Positions 1-7,472 of a DNA stretch of 10,038 bases are shown piece by piece. The notes beneath the pieces were generated by a model that worked only from the letters and a program-made list of their open reading frames with translations, was not told the origin of the DNA and searched no databases. Every line of letters begins with the position of its first letter. Within the stretch, counting starts at the first letter, position 1. The stretch is from Limnochordia bacterium (lineage in GTDB: Bacteria > Bacillota > Limnochordia > Darwinibacteriales > SLO01). The stretch is from contig SLOG01000040.1 in NCBI GenBank assembly GCA_007132635.1, forward strand, positions 1 to 10,038. Reading direction: 5' to 3'. A program made the position numbers and the translations under genes.

Positions 1-30
1 CGGTCAATTCCCGCATAAACAGGCGTCCCA

Positions 31-813
31 TTAACGTACGCGATGCTTAGCCAGTTCATCGAGGAAATACTCGTTGAGTACCCGAATATAGGTGCCTTTC
101 ATACCCAATGAACGGGACTCTATCACACCAGCGCTCTCCAGTTTTCGGAGTGCATTGACAATAACTGACCGCGTAATGCCGACACGGTCCGCGATCTTGC
201 TTGCAACCAAGAGCCCCTCCTCGCCGTCAAGTTCATCAAAAATATGCTCGACCGCTTCCTGTTCAGAAAACGACAGCGTACCAATGGCGATCTGGCAAGC
301 CGCCTTCTTCCGTACTTCGTCTTCTACTTGGTCGCTGCGGGAACGAAGTATCTCCATTCCAACAACCGTGGCTCCATATTCCGCTAACACCAAATCGTCA
401 TCGTCGAACGGGGACTCAACTTTCCCAAAGATGAGTGTACCCAACCGTTCGCCCCCCCCGCTGAACGGCACTATCGTGATTACCTTATCCTCGAAAGGAC
501 ACGGGATCTCACTACCATAGATGCACAGGCCGTCACCTGTTTCATTGGCTCGGGTTGAATCGATTTTCAAAAGCTCCTGATTGTACTCAGAAGGTATTGC
601 TCCCTTAGCTAGGATATCCTCTTCCACAACGCTGCACGAAAAGCCATCTGTTAAGGACGATCCCAACACTTTCCCTTTCCGGCTCACTACGTACACATTA
701 GCCTCTATGACTTCTGAAAGCACCTCAGCCATCTCATCAAAATCCACTTGGTTTCCTGAAGACTGCTGAATCGACCGGTTTATGCGCCTAGTCTTCTCTA
801 GTAACCTTGTCAT
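31..813 (-). CDS. codY: CodY, GTP- and branched-chain-amino-acid-responsive global transcriptional repressor
   Basis: A 260-residue protein, the usual CodY length. CodY is a cytoplasmic dimeric DNA-binding protein that represses amino-acid uptake and biosynthesis, motility and (in some species) competence or virulence genes when GTP and isoleucine/leucine/valine are plentiful. The N-terminal GAF-type sensor domain covers roughly residues 1-155, including the conserved stretch from GGGERLGTLI (119-128) to LAEYGATVVGMEILR (143-157). A winged helix-turn-helix follows, with ASKIADRVGITRSVIVNALRK at 204-224, near-identical to Bacillus CodY; Ser216 matches the Ser215 of B. subtilis. The variable loop at 51-110 is divergent and holds Cys60, Cys97 and Cys105; no arginine is present at the place of B. 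subtilis Arg61. The ATG at 813 matches the family start, but the SD next to it is weak; see the leader feature. It is the last gene of the row, 121 bases after hslU. Identification is very secure. Confidence 0.97.
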   Translation of the reverse strand: MTRLLEKTRRINRSIQQSSGNQVDFDEMAEVLSEVIEANVYVVSRKGKVLGSSLTDGFSCSVVEEDILAKGAIPSEYNQELLKIDSTRANETGDGLCIYGSEIPCPFEDKVITIVPFSGGGERLGTLIFGKVESPFDDDDLVLAEYGATVVGMEILRSRSDQVEDEVRKKAACQIAIGTLSFSEQEAVEHIFDELDGEEGLLVASKIADRVGITRSVIVNALRKLESAGVIESRSLGMKGTYIRVLNEYFLDELAKHRVR

Positions 814-854
814 AATTTGTGGCCTATTCCAGGAAATAGACCGCGTTCACCTCC
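814..854 (-). promoter_or_regulatory. codY leader: strong SD separated from the ATG by a hairpin
   Basis: On the minus strand a perfect 8-base SD, GGAGGTGA, lies at 854-847, but the codY ATG is only at 813, 33 bases further on. Between them GGTCTATT (842-835) pairs with AATAGGCC (828-821): eight pairs including one G-U, with a six-base loop TCCTGG. If the hairpin forms, the SD is brought to about 11 bases from the ATG (counted from the end of GGAGGTGA). The only SD-like bases near the ATG, TAGG, are in the 3' arm of the stem. The frame upstream has a TGA at 849-847 and no ATG, GTG or TTG, so a longer CodY is not likely. That the hairpin acts in initiation is an inference; the sequences and the pairing are seen. 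Confidence 0.5.
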
Positions 855-934
855 AAATAGTATCAGACTCTGCCTGGAAAACGGAGAAAATCAACGCCTT
901 CCTAGATCCATCCTAGAATGCTGCACGTCTAGCT

Positions 935-2320
935 CTAAAGAATAAACTCCGATAGATCCTTGCTAGCAACAATCCCACCCAGCTTACCCATAACGTAATC
1001 TCTATCGATAACTACATCCGCTTTCAACTCATCCGCATCAAACGAAGCATCCTCCAATAGCTTCTCCAGCACTGTATGCAGGCGCCTCGCGCCAATGTTC
1101 TCCGAGTTCTGATTCACCAACGCCGCTGTCTTTGCGATCTCAGCTATGCCATCGTCGGTGAAGACAAGCTTTACACCTTCAGCCGCGAGAAGTGCCTCGT
1201 ACTGCTTGGTCAGGGCTGCTTTGGGTTCGGTCAGAATGCGCTGAAAGTCGTCGGCTTGAAGACTATCGAGCTCTACCCGAATCGGAAATCGCCCCTGAAG
1301 CTCTGGAATGAGATCAGCCGGACGCGCAACGTGAAATGCCCCTGCGGCAATAAAAAGGATAAAATCGGTCCTCACAGGACCATGTTTCGTCATGACTGTT
1401 GAGCCCTCAACAATGGGGAGAATATCTCGCTGAACCCCTTCCCTCGACACATCCGGCCCCGATGTATCCTTGCCCGCAATCTTATCCAACTCGTCCAAAA
1501 AGACGATTCCAGATTGCTCTGTACGACTAACCCCCTCGCTAGCCACAGCGTCCATATCCAGGAGCTTGTTTGCCTCCTCCTGACAAAGAATCCGGCGCCC
1601 CTCAGGTACAGTAACTCGTCGGCGCCGCTTCTTTTTTGGGAGCACACCTCCAAACAAATCCTGCAAGTTGATCCCCATATCCTCCATACCACTATTCGAA
1701 AAGACTTCCAAGAATTGGGGGTTCTGATCCTCAATTTCCACTTCAATAGTCTGATCATCTAGTTCGCCAAGTTCTAATAATTTACGGTAGCGCTCTCGTT
1801 GAGCGGTTCGCTCTTCCGCCTCTTGAGCATCCTCCTCACCATCAGCGTCCTGCCGATGACTCATCCCAAACAGAGCGCCGAAGGGACTGCCATCCGAATC
1901 AGCTTTAGGTTCTGGAACTAGAATTTCAAGGACCCGCTGATCGGCAGCTCGCGATGCTTCGACCTCAACGGACTTTAGCTTCTCCGCTTTGACCAGTCGA
2001 ACTGCTGACTCCACTAAGTCACGAATTATACTATCGACATCACGACCCACGTAACCGACTTCCGTAAATTTCGTGGCTTCGACCTTTATGAACGGGGCAG
2101 CTGCCAATTTAGCGAGTCGACGGGCAATTTCCGTCTTACCAACGCCAGTGGGCCCGATCATCAAAATGTTTTTCGGAACAATCTCGTCCCGGAGTTCTTC
2201 CGACAGCCGCTGCCGTCGGTAACGATTACGCAGAGCAACTGCAACCGCCCGCTTAGCGGCCGACTGGCCAATTATATAGCGGTCAAGTTCCGCAACAATC
2301 TGCCGCGGCGTTAAATCCAT
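935..2320 (-). CDS. hslU: HslU (ClpY/CodX), AAA+ unfoldase of the HslVU protease
   Basis: A 461-residue AAA+ ATPase, normal for HslU. It forms a hexameric ring that unfolds substrates and feeds them into the HslV chamber in the cytoplasm. Visible motifs: Walker A GPTGVGKT at 56-63, pore loop GYVG at 89-92, the charged intermediate (I) domain roughly 110-240, Walker B IVFLDE at 272-277, the arginine of GRFP at 344, and sensor-2 GARR at 410-413. The C-terminus SEFIL resembles the family tail that inserts into pockets of HslV and activates it. The ATG at 2320 has an AGGAGG SD (2332-2327) six bases upstream. It follows hslV after an unusually long 122-base gap for two subunits of one complex; I see no clear promoter or terminator in that gap. 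The ORF is complete and no expected motif is missing. Confidence 0.98.
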   Translation of the reverse strand: MDLTPRQIVAELDRYIIGQSAAKRAVAVALRNRYRRQRLSEELRDEIVPKNILMIGPTGVGKTEIARRLAKLAAAPFIKVEATKFTEVGYVGRDVDSIIRDLVESAVRLVKAEKLKSVEVEASRAADQRVLEILVPEPKADSDGSPFGALFGMSHRQDADGEEDAQEAEERTAQRERYRKLLELGELDDQTIEVEIEDQNPQFLEVFSNSGMEDMGINLQDLFGGVLPKKKRRRRVTVPEGRRILCQEEANKLLDMDAVASEGVSRTEQSGIVFLDELDKIAGKDTSGPDVSREGVQRDILPIVEGSTVMTKHGPVRTDFILFIAAGAFHVARPADLIPELQGRFPIRVELDSLQADDFQRILTEPKAALTKQYEALLAAEGVKLVFTDDGIAEIAKTAALVNQNSENIGARRLHTVLEKLLEDASFDADELKADVVIDRDYVMGKLGGIVASKDLSEFIL

Positions 2321-2442
2321 AGCGAACCTCCTAACTTCACCACAACTAGAAGATTGTTGACTTTCTCGATTAGAATGAACGCATCCAAATAGATAAGAAA
2401 CCCCCGTATAGTTCCCTATGCATCGAAAAAATCAACCTTTTA

Positions 2443-2985
2443 CTAGCAATCCAATTCAACCACAGAAATCTGGTCATTCGTGTACACGCATATGCGCGAT
2501 GCTATCCTGAGGGCCTCAACCGCGATCTCTGCTGCGGACAAGTCGGAGTACTTGAGAAGCGCCTGGGCAGCCGCCAACGCGTAGGAGCCGCCTGATCCAA
2601 TGGCCAAAACAGGCTCATCTGGCTCGATGATCTCCCCAGTCCCCGAAAGCAGCAGCAGGTGCTCTTGGTCCATAACAAGCAGGAGTGCCTCCAGCCGCCG
2701 CATAGCTCGGTCAGTCCGCCATTCCTTACCTAACTCCACCGAAGCTCGCAGCAGTTGACCGTGGTGTTCCTCCAATTTGGCCTCGAACCGTTCAAACAGA
2801 CTAAACGCATCGGCGGCAGTTCCGGCAAAGCCAGCTAGAACCTGATCCTGGTATAGGCGGCGTACCTTCCTGGCACCGTGTTTCATGATCGTGTGGTCGC
2901 CGAATGTCACCTGGCCATCTCCAGCCATAGCACAGCGTCCATCCCGCCGCACAGCCGTAATCGTTGTAGCCCCGAAACTCTCCAT
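2443..2985 (-). CDS. hslV: HslV (ClpQ/CodW), peptidase subunit of the HslVU protease
   Basis: A 180-residue proteasome-beta-like peptidase that forms the double-hexamer degradation chamber capped by HslU. The catalytic Thr-Thr-Ile of the family is at residues 7-9, so a six-residue propeptide MESFGA must be removed to expose the N-terminal threonine. AGDGQVTFG (21-29), Lys40 (the place of the active-site Lys33 of E. coli HslV), AGFAGTAADA (51-60) and GSGG (130-133) are all present. I choose the ATG at 2985 because GGGGAGAGG lies upstream (AGAGG 11 bases from the ATG) and the resulting N-terminus has the length of Bacillus HslV. An in-frame ATG at 3018 overlaps the xerC stop as ATGA and would add 11 residues, but has no SD. 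With the chosen start the gap to xerC is 29 bases. Residue 2 is Glu, unlike the N-terminal Ser reported as catalytic in B. subtilis CodW. Confidence 0.96.
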   Translation of the reverse strand: MESFGATTITAVRRDGRCAMAGDGQVTFGDHTIMKHGARKVRRLYQDQVLAGFAGTAADAFSLFERFEAKLEEHHGQLLRASVELGKEWRTDRAMRRLEALLLVMDQEHLLLLSGTGEIIEPDEPVLAIGSGGSYALAAAQALLKYSDLSAAEIAVEALRIASRICVYTNDQISVVELDC

Positions 2986-3014
2986 AGACGAATTATCCTC
3001 TCCCCTCACGCTGT

Positions 3015-3893
3015 TCATGCGCGAGGATGCGAACGATTATACACCGATTTTAGCCGTGCTCCGCTGACGTGAGTATACACCTGCGTTGTCGACAGCCGCA
3101 CATGGCCTAACAGCTCTTGAACCGTTCTAAGATCAGCCCCGCCATCCAAAAGGTGGGTAGCAAACGTGTGACGCAGTGTATGCGGCGTAACTCGCTTCAT
3201 CAAAGCCAGCCGGTTAAGATGCTTCTCCACGATATACTGTACACCCCGTGTCGTTAACCTATGACCACGATGGTTGACAAACAGCGCTTCCTCCTCGAGC
3301 ACTGCTAAATGCGGGCGAACATCAGCCATATACGTTTGGACCGCATCCAGACAGCAGTCGCCGACGGGTACAATCCGTTCTTTCTGGCCTTTACCGATAA
3401 CACGCAGAAGCCCTTGATAGGAATCCAGATCCGACACGTCGATCCCAACCAATTCAGCCGCCCGAATCCCCGAACCATAGAGGATCTCGAAAACGGCTTG
3501 GTTACGTTGGTCAAGAGGCGAACCGCCGCCAAGATGCACAAACACCCCAGCCTCATCGACCGAGAGGACCTGGGGAAGATGCCTATCCAGTTTAGGACCG
3601 CGTATTCCCTCTGCAGGACTACGCTCGACCAAACCGCGCCGCTGCAGATGCCTGTAGAAGCTGCGGAGGGCAGAAAGACGACGTGCAATCGTAGTCTTGG
3701 CGTAGTCCTTCTGATACAACTCACCCAAATAGCTCCGAATGTCGACCGAAGATGCCTTAGTTAAGCAAATACCGCCGAGGGTGCAATAGTCTGCGAACGC
3801 TTCCAGATCCCTGCGGTAGCCTCTAACTGTGTTTGGCGAAGCGCTGTGTCCCGCTTCCAACTCATCCAGATAGGCTTTAAGCATGGTATCCAT
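3015..3893 (-). CDS. xerC: XerC/CodV-type tyrosine recombinase
   Basis: A 292-residue site-specific recombinase. With a XerD partner, such proteins resolve chromosome dimers at dif sites near the terminus. The N-terminal SAM-like core-binding domain covers about residues 1-90 and the catalytic domain about 105-290. All six active-site residues are visible: Arg144 (GSGIR), Lys168 (GKGQK), His238 and Arg241 (PHTLRH), His264 (LLGH) and the nucleophile Tyr273 (VYTH). The ATG at 3893 has GGAGG (3903-3899) five bases upstream; the TTG at 3905 overlaps this SD and so is not a credible start. Position between trmFO and hslV is that of Bacillus codV, which is why I call XerC rather than XerD or a phage integrase. 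It has its own candidate promoter 27 bases upstream, and its TGA overlaps an ATG in the hslV frame. Confidence 0.95.
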   Translation of the reverse strand: MDTMLKAYLDELEAGHSASPNTVRGYRRDLEAFADYCTLGGICLTKASSVDIRSYLGELYQKDYAKTTIARRLSALRSFYRHLQRRGLVERSPAEGIRGPKLDRHLPQVLSVDEAGVFVHLGGGSPLDQRNQAVFEILYGSGIRAAELVGIDVSDLDSYQGLLRVIGKGQKERIVPVGDCCLDAVQTYMADVRPHLAVLEEEALFVNHRGHRLTTRGVQYIVEKHLNRLALMKRVTPHTLRHTFATHLLDGGADLRTVQELLGHVRLSTTQVYTHVSGARLKSVYNRSHPRA

Positions 3894-3919
3894 GGCCGCC
3901 TCCAAGCCTGTACATTAAT

Positions 3920-3948
3920 AGTTTATCATGAAACTCCACTTTCAGCAA
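3920..3948 (-). promoter_or_regulatory. Candidate sigma-A promoter for xerC-hslV-hslU
   Basis: Read on the minus strand: TTGCTG (3948-3943), a 17-base spacer, then TAAACT (3925-3920) preceded directly by TGA, giving an extended -10 (TGnTAnnnT). The -35 matches only 3 of 6 consensus bases, so recognition would rest on the extended -10. The start point would be near 3913, about 20 bases before the xerC ATG and just ahead of its SD. It lies in the 80-base gap after trmFO, where I see no terminator, so it would add to read-through from topA-trmFO. Confidence 0.4.
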
Positions 3949-3973
3949 TCTATCTTCTCAATATTCACAGAAG

Positions 3974-5272
3974 TCATGCAAACCGTTCGCGGAATGTTTG
4001 CATTGCAGCAAGCGCTCGATGGCTGTAGGACTCTTTGCGCTTCTGCTTGTCCCGTATACGTTCAGCCAATGGCGGAAGTATTCCAAAATTAGCTTTCATG
4101 GGCTGAAACGACTTGGGGTCCGCATTCACCAAATAGTGGGCCAGCGCACCTGTCATAGTTTCTTCGGGAAAGACCAGCGGTTCTTGTCCGTTAGCCAGGC
4201 GATCGGCGTTAAGAGCAGCCACCAACCCTGATGACGCGCTCTCCACGTATCCTTCAACTCCTGCCAACTGACCCGCGACAAACACATTGGGCACTTCCTG
4301 CAGTTGATATGTGGCTTTCAAGAGCCGCGGTGCGTTAACGAAGGTGTTGCGGTGCATAACGCCAAACCTGACAAACTCTGCTCTTGCTAGTGCGGGGATC
4401 AAACGAAATACCCTCTGTTGTTCTCCCCATTTCAGCCGAGTCTGAAATCCGACAAGGTTAAATAACGACGCTGCTGTGTTTTCTCGACGCAGCTGAACAA
4501 CGGCATAGGGCCGACTACCATCAGGGAAACGCAGACCTACGGGCCGCATAGGGCCAAATCGGAGTGTATCAACACCACGCCCCGCCATAACCTCTACAGG
4601 CATACACCCCTCAAAGACGGAAACACTGTCCTCAGCGTGCCCGAGCGGCGCCCGTTCTGCAGTTACCAGGGCATCATAGAACCTCAGATATTCCTCTTTG
4701 GTCATGGGGCAGTTAAAATAATCGGCGGTCCCTTTATCATAGCGGGCTGCCCAAAACCCCTGATCATACAGTATGCTCTCGCCGGTTATGATGGGAGCGG
4801 CGGCATCGAAAAAATGCAGGTAATCACTGTTTGTAATGGTCTGCAGTTCGCTCGTCACGGCGTTTGATGCCAAAGGGCCAGCCGCAACTATCACGATCCC
4901 TTCTGGTAGTTTAATACACTCCTCACGAACCAAACGAATCCGAGGATGACCGAGAACGCGGTCCGTAACCCAACGCCCAAAGGCCTCTCTATCAACAGCC
5001 AAGGCGCCGCCAGCAGGAACAGCAGTCTCCTCAGCAGCAGCGATGATTAACGAATCCAGTGTTCGCAGCTCTTGTTTAAGAAGGCCTGCTCCACTGGACA
5101 AAAGCTTCGACCCCAAGGAATTACTGCAGACCAGCTCAGCACACAATCCCGTGTGATGAGCCGGCGTAGGCTTCTCCGGGCGCATCTCCCAAAGAGTCAC
5201 TTCATGACCGCGTTCAGCCAGCTGCCACGCAGCCTCGCTTCCTGCCAAACCTCCGCCAACAACGTGTATCAT
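3974..5272 (-). CDS. trmFO: TrmFO, folate- and FAD-dependent tRNA U54 methyltransferase
   Basis: A 432-residue flavoprotein, close to the usual length of about 435. It makes 5-methyluridine at position 54 of tRNA using methylenetetrahydrofolate as carbon donor and reduced FAD, unlike the SAM-dependent TrmA. The N-terminal dinucleotide fold is VVGGGLAGSEAAW (4-16). Both family cysteines are present: Cys49 in ELVCSNS and Cys223 in FEGCMP, matching Cys53 and Cys226 of B. subtilis. GFQTRLKWG and VEGYVESASSGLVA are further conserved blocks. I choose the ATG at 5272, with AGGAGG (5284-5279) six bases upstream and formed by the last codons of topA; its A is the last base of the topA TGA, so translation is probably coupled. 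An ATG 18 bases further upstream would put the SD inside the coding region. Confidence 0.97.
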   Translation of the reverse strand: MIHVVGGGLAGSEAAWQLAERGHEVTLWEMRPEKPTPAHHTGLCAELVCSNSLGSKLLSSGAGLLKQELRTLDSLIIAAAEETAVPAGGALAVDREAFGRWVTDRVLGHPRIRLVREECIKLPEGIVIVAAGPLASNAVTSELQTITNSDYLHFFDAAAPIITGESILYDQGFWAARYDKGTADYFNCPMTKEEYLRFYDALVTAERAPLGHAEDSVSVFEGCMPVEVMAGRGVDTLRFGPMRPVGLRFPDGSRPYAVVQLRRENTAASLFNLVGFQTRLKWGEQQRVFRLIPALARAEFVRFGVMHRNTFVNAPRLLKATYQLQEVPNVFVAGQLAGVEGYVESASSGLVAALNADRLANGQEPLVFPEETMTGALAHYLVNADPKSFQPMKANFGILPPLAERIRDKQKRKESYSHRALAAMQTFRERFA

Positions 5273-7335
5273 CACTTTCCTCCTGGACATTCCTTGTTCA
5301 TACAAATCACAGAGTTGTCCCTGCCGCCCTTCTGATACAGGAGATGGCTGCAATGAGGACACGTTTCTGCGACCGGACGGTTCCATGACGTGAACTCACA
5401 TTCGGGATAGTTAGAGCAGCCAAAAAACGTCCGGCCTTTCTTGCTTTTCCGTTCAACGATTTGGCCGTCAGAACAATCAGGGCAAGCGACACCAATCTCC
5501 ACAAGAAACGGCTTCGTATTCCGACACTCCGGATACCCTGGGCAAGCCAAAAACTTCCCATACCGGCCCCACTTAACAACCATCATGCGACCGCATTTCT
5601 CACACGGCACGTCCGTGACTTCGTCCTCAATCTCAATCTTCTCAATGCTTTCGTGAGCCTTCTCTAAGTCCTCAGCGAAACCTCCATAGAAACTTCGCAG
5701 AACTTCTTGCCATGGACTCTCGCCCTCTTCCACAGCATCCAACTGACGCTCCATAGAGGCGGTAAAATCAACATCCAAGAGGGTGCCGAAGTGTTCTCTT
5801 AGAATCTCTACCACGATGATCCCAAGCTCTGTGGGAGCAAAGCGCTTTTCTTCCAACACTACGTAGCCTCTTCTTACGATCGTGTCGATAATGGGCGCAT
5901 ACGTGCTCGGTCGGCCGATCCCCTTCTCCTCCAACGTTTTCACTAACATAGCCTCGGTAAAACGCGGCGGGGGCTGCGTAAAATGCTGCTTCAGCTCCAA
6001 ATCCTTAAGGCCCGTTCGGCTGCCTTCTTCGAGAAGCGGCAGCATCGTATGCTTCTCTTCCAGGTCGTCACTGCCCTCAACATAGACCTTCATGAACCCC
6101 AAGAACCGCACACTCGAACCAGTGGCACGAAATAAGTAGTCGCCAGCCGTTATGTCAGCACTGACACCGTCCAGGACAGCAGGAGCCATCTGACTTGCCG
6201 TGAAACGGTCCCAAATCAGTTTGTAGAGGCGATACTGGTCTCGTTTTAGATACTCCTTGATGGATCCAGGCGTGCGAAGAACGCTCGTGGGACGAATCGC
6301 CTCGTGAGCCTCTTGCGCCCCCTCCTTTTTCTTGTAGGTTGGCGCTTTTTCCGGAACGAAATCGCTCCCGAATTCCGCTTCAATAAAGCTTCTTGTCTGC
6401 TGCACAGCTTCCTCGGCAACACGCGTAGCATCGGTTCGGATATAGGTGATAAGACCGACAGTCCCCTCGGTCCCTACATCGAGTCCCTCGTACAGCTGCT
6501 GAGCAAAACGCATTGTCTTTTTCGCAGTGAAATTCAGCTTGCGAGCAGCTTCCTGCTGCAAGGTGCTTGTAGTAAAGGGAGGGGCAGGATTCCGACGGCG
6601 TTTCCTCTTTGTGACCTTGGTGACGTTCCAGTCACAGTCTCGTAAACCGTCTCGCACCGTTTGCGCCTCGTTCTCGTTAGCAAGTTCGATCTTCTTGCCC
6701 TTATACCGATGAAGCTTGGCGTCAAAGGGCTCACCTGCTTCCGTTAGCAGATGAGCCACCGCCGACCAATACTCTACCGGGACGAAAGCGTCAATTTCTG
6801 CCTGACGGTCACAGATAAGCCGCACAGCGACCGACTGCACGCGTCCGGCACTGAGACCTTTCTTAACCTTTGCCCATAGAAGAGGCGACAAATTGTAGCC
6901 CACAAGTCGGTCTAGAATACGACGAGCCTGCTGCGCATCCACTAAGTTCTGCGCGATCGTTCTCGGCTGCTTTACGGCCTGCTGTATGGCTTGTTTTGTG
7001 ATCTCCCGAAACTCGATGCGGCAGTTGTCCTCGTGAACATTCAGCGCTTGGGCGAGATGCCATGCAATTGCCTCTCCTTCGCGGTCCGGGTCCGTGGCCA
7101 GTAGAATTCGGTCTCTTTTTTTGGCGGCATCTCGGAGTTCTTTTAACACAGGACCTTTGCCCCGTATAGTGATGTATTTTGGTTCAAAGCCGTTCTCAAC
7201 GTCCACACCAAACTGACTGCGAGGCAGATCACGGACATGCCCCATGGACGCCTTCACGGTATAGTTTCGTCCTAGAAATTTGCTGATCGTTTTGGCTTTG
7301 GCTGGCGATTCCACAATCACTAAGGATTTTGCCAA
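5272..7335 (-). CDS. topA: TopA, DNA topoisomerase I (type IA)
   Basis: A 687-residue type IA topoisomerase, close to the B. subtilis length of about 690. It relaxes negative supercoils by a single-strand break through a 5'-phosphotyrosine link. The TOPRIM domain opens with SLVIVESPAKAK, with Glu9 and the metal-binding DPDRE at 82-86. The nucleophile is Tyr298 in GLITYIRTD. The C-terminal part carries three zinc-ribbon tetracysteines: Cys578/581/598/604, Cys618/621/640/646 and Cys659/662/678/683. I choose the TTG at 7335: GGAGG (7348-7344) lies eight bases upstream and the N-terminus then matches the family. In-frame ATGs at 7368-7363 and 7458 would add 10-41 non-conserved residues, and the farthest one lies upstream of the mapped promoter. 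It overlaps trmFO by one base and follows dprA after 137 bases. Confidence 0.98.
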   Translation of the reverse strand: MAKSLVIVESPAKAKTISKFLGRNYTVKASMGHVRDLPRSQFGVDVENGFEPKYITIRGKGPVLKELRDAAKKRDRILLATDPDREGEAIAWHLAQALNVHEDNCRIEFREITKQAIQQAVKQPRTIAQNLVDAQQARRILDRLVGYNLSPLLWAKVKKGLSAGRVQSVAVRLICDRQAEIDAFVPVEYWSAVAHLLTEAGEPFDAKLHRYKGKKIELANENEAQTVRDGLRDCDWNVTKVTKRKRRRNPAPPFTTSTLQQEAARKLNFTAKKTMRFAQQLYEGLDVGTEGTVGLITYIRTDATRVAEEAVQQTRSFIEAEFGSDFVPEKAPTYKKKEGAQEAHEAIRPTSVLRTPGSIKEYLKRDQYRLYKLIWDRFTASQMAPAVLDGVSADITAGDYLFRATGSSVRFLGFMKVYVEGSDDLEEKHTMLPLLEEGSRTGLKDLELKQHFTQPPPRFTEAMLVKTLEEKGIGRPSTYAPIIDTIVRRGYVVLEEKRFAPTELGIIVVEILREHFGTLLDVDFTASMERQLDAVEEGESPWQEVLRSFYGGFAEDLEKAHESIEKIEIEDEVTDVPCEKCGRMMVVKWGRYGKFLACPGYPECRNTKPFLVEIGVACPDCSDGQIVERKSKKGRTFFGCSNYPECEFTSWNRPVAETCPHCSHLLYQKGGRDNSVICMNKECPGGK

Positions 7336-7369
7336 CAGCCACACCTCCCGAATGGAATCCGTCATCATC

Positions 7370-7390
7370 CTCGCCCCTGTTAATGGCGAG
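7370..7390 (-). other. Small hairpin in the topA leader
   Basis: CTCGCC (7390-7385) and GGCGAG (7375-7370) form a six-pair, mostly G-C stem with a nine-base loop in the RNA that would start at the topA promoter. It ends about 21 bases before the topA SD. No run of U follows, so it is not a typical intrinsic terminator. It may protect the 5' end or be chance; no function can be shown. Confidence 0.3.
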
Positions 7391-7410
7391 TTCAAAACAT
7401 ACCGCTTCTT

Positions 7411-7439
7411 ATTATAGATGGTTTGCTTTCGTTTAGCAA
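7411..7439 (-). promoter_or_regulatory. Strong candidate sigma-A promoter for topA-trmFO
   Basis: On the minus strand TTGCTA (7439-7434, 4 of 6 consensus bases) is followed by exactly 17 bases and a perfect TATAAT (7416-7411). The start point would be near 7405, giving a leader of about 70 bases to the topA TTG. It lies in the dprA-topA gap, so topA and the genes after it need not depend on dprA transcription. This is the best promoter match in the window. Confidence 0.7.
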
Positions 7440-7472
7440 GGATGGGAGCTGGGAGCAAGGTAACTCAGCCAC

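Noticed and set aside
1..30. Terminator after codY
   Set aside because: Only 30 bases remain in the window; no stem followed by a U run is visible.
824..850. Eight-codon leader ORF starting at GTG before codY (GTG at 850-848, TAG at 826-824)
   Set aside because: The GTG is part of the SD itself and has no SD of its own; the peptide has no run of regulatory codons.
857..862. Extended -10 TGATACTAT for codY
   Set aside because: No usable -35, and the start point would fall inside the SD.
885..892. Half CodY box (GATTTTCT on the minus strand) upstream of codY, suggesting autoregulation
   Set aside because: Only one half of AATTTTCWGAAAATT matches; the other half is clearly different, and such half sites are common by chance.
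2321..2442. Promoter or terminator in the 122-base hslV-hslU gap
   Set aside because: TTGATT near 2436 has no -10 at a suitable distance, and the only stem (ATAG/CTAT) is four pairs long. Beyond the hslU SD I see nothing clear.
2983..3018. ATGA overlap of xerC stop with an upstream hslV ATG at 3018
   Set aside because: No SD before that ATG and the extra 11 residues are not family-like; kept only as an alternative start.
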